A stretch of DNA of 6,189 bases from Chloroflexota bacterium (lineage in GTDB: Bacteria; Chloroflexota; Dehalococcoidia; SAR202; GCA-002694895), in assembly GCA_002715665.1 (NCBI GenBank), contig PAZO01000012.1, positions 9,066 to 15,254 on the forward strand, read 5' to 3'. Every line of letters begins with the position of its first letter. Position 1 is the stretch's first letter. A program made the translations under genes and the position numbers. Positions 5,207 through 6,189 of the stretch are shown here, piece after piece. The notes below the pieces were generated by a model, which had not been told where the DNA came from, did not search any database, and saw nothing but the letters and a program-made list of their open reading frames with translations.

Positions 5207-6189
5207 ATGAATAATGACAAACATTCAATAGTTATATTAATTGAGCATAAAGCAAGAGAATTTGCAGTCGCATGTATCATAAAAATGCTTTTGGAAACAA
5301 GATACAATTATTCAGTTTATATTAAATCTACAAGAGACCGATCAAATATTAATTCCATACGACCTAAAATTGTATTAACACCTTTTTTCAGAACGTTAAA
5401 TTCTATTGTGTTTCCTTTTATTTACACTTGGAGTGATGCAAAAATAATAAATTTAAATTACGAACAAATATTTAGGCCACACCAACTGACTTTCCGAAAA
5501 CCCACCAGTGAATTTGTGAAAAATGAAGTTACGCATTTAACTTGGAGTGAAAACTACAAAAAATTTTTGATTGATAACGGTGTAAATGAACACAATATAT
5601 TTGTGAATGGCAATTTGCAATATCAATTATATAAAACTCCATATAATAACTTATTTTTAGATAAAAATTATTTATCTAAAAAATATAATATTAACAAAAA
5701 TAAACCATGGATATTCTTCCCTGAAAATTATGGAGCAATATTCGGAGGGGACAAATCGGTATTCAAACCAGTTAAACAAGATAAAGATATATCTTTGGAA
5801 GTTCAATTATTTGTAAAAAAATCTTATGAAGAAACAATGAAATGGATACATCATGTTACTTCTAATTTTGACATCAACTTAATTATTAGGCCACGGCCTA
5901 TGACTCCAACAACAGATTTTGTTAAATATTATAAAAAAATCAATAAAGAATTACACCCCAACTTACATTTCATCAAAGAAGGAAATGCAAGAGACTGGAT
6001 ATTATCAAGTGATTTAATAATTTCAAATTATAGTACAACTTTAATCGAATCTGCTTTATCCGAAAAACCTACATATATGTTGCAACCTTTTTCTTTACCA
6101 AAATATATGGTTAGTGAGTGGTTTGAATTCTTACCAAAAATCAAATCTCTTAATGATTTTGAACAATTAATTCAGAACCAAAACTTTAA
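5207..6189 (+). CDS. Surface-carbohydrate biosynthesis-like protein (GT-B / glycerophosphotransferase-like), C-terminus cut by window edge
   Basis: An open frame of 327 codons plus two bases runs to the window end without a stop. ATG at 5207 is the first start after an in-frame stop, the TAA of the aldolase gene in the same frame; no clear ribosome binding site precedes it. The N-terminus has the hydrophobic strand IVILIEHKAREFAVACIIKM (8-27), resembling the opening 'IxxEVKxRExxA' of the so-called surface carbohydrate biosynthesis protein family. The middle has NIFVNGNLQYQLYK (130-143), like the VTGNPRFD block of that family, then WIFFPENYG (168-176). The C-terminal half has LIIRPRPMTP (225-234) and WILSSDLIISNYSTTLIESA (264-283), the pattern found in CDP-glycerol glycerophosphotransferase-like and other GT-B enzymes where the Ser/Thr-rich turn and Glu281 bind the nucleotide-linked donor. 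There is no signal peptide or membrane segment. Donor and acceptor are unknown. The envelope role contrasts with the catabolic neighbours and suggests a functional boundary. Confidence 0.72.
   Translation, partial: MNNDKHSIVILIEHKAREFAVACIIKMLLETRYNYSVYIKSTRDRSNINSIRPKIVLTPFFRTLNSIVFPFIYTWSDAKIINLNYEQIFRPHQLTFRKPTSEFVKNEVTHLTWSENYKKFLIDNGVNEHNIFVNGNLQYQLYKTPYNNLFLDKNYLSKKYNINKNKPWIFFPENYGAIFGGDKSVFKPVKQDKDISLEVQLFVKKSYEETMKWIHHVTSNFDINLIIRPRPMTPTTDFVKYYKKINKELHPNLHFIKEGNARDWILSSDLIISNYSTTLIESALSEKPTYMLQPFSLPKYMVSEWFEFLPKIKSLNDFEQLIQNQNF

Noticed and set aside
5074..5307. Minus-strand open frame with a hydrophobic, membrane-like translation spanning the aldolase end and the next gene
   Set aside because: It covers the ends of two plus-strand genes; its apparent membrane segments come from reading Lys/Asn/Glu codons in reverse.

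Overview
The window is about 30% G+C by eye and gene-dense, with short spacers and no RNA gene, transposase, CRISPR array or integrase visible. The low G+C, AT-rich codon choice and compact divergent gene pairs suggest a small-genome, probably marine, free-living bacterium. The dephospho-CoA kinase carries IDRKKLGAIVF and RNNLSDKEA blocks like those I associate with Chloroflexota. Tandem CaiB/BaiF proteins and other catabolic paralogues are abundant in marine Dehalococcoidia (SAR202-like) genomes. That placement is an inference; the sequence does not prove it.

Layout from left to right. Positions 1-1370 hold two minus-strand genes: a metal-dependent hydrolase of the phosphotriesterase family (318-1370), followed 3 bases later by the start of a thiamine-diphosphate-dependent enzyme that runs off the left edge (314 to 1). 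An 85-bp divergent spacer separates them from coaE on the plus strand (1456-2070). The 3' end of coaE overlaps by 14 bp the 3' end of a convergent 733-residue double CaiB/BaiF CoA-transferase (2057-4258, minus). A second divergent spacer of 90 bp, with an inverted repeat and a candidate -10 box, leads to an HpcH/HpaI-type aldolase (4349-5176, plus). Thirty bases later comes a plus-strand gene (5207 to the right edge) resembling surface-carbohydrate glycosyl/glycerophosphotransferase-like proteins.

Four of the six genes (amidohydrolase/lactonase-like, ThDP lyase/decarboxylase-like, CoA-transferase, pyruvate-type aldolase) belong to families that handle small carboxylic acids. They plausibly form a catabolic patch: ring or ester opening, activation to a CoA thioester, and C-C cleavage. 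Their order and opposing strands mean at least three transcription units, so a single pathway is a hypothesis. coaE supplies the last step of CoA biosynthesis and is a housekeeping gene. The last gene belongs to cell-envelope biology and may mark the edge of a different functional block. No clearly new system is evident. The most unusual items are the asymmetric tandem CoA-transferase, the unassigned ThDP enzyme coupled to a Glu-bridged phosphotriesterase homologue, and an 11-bp motif shared by the two divergent spacers.
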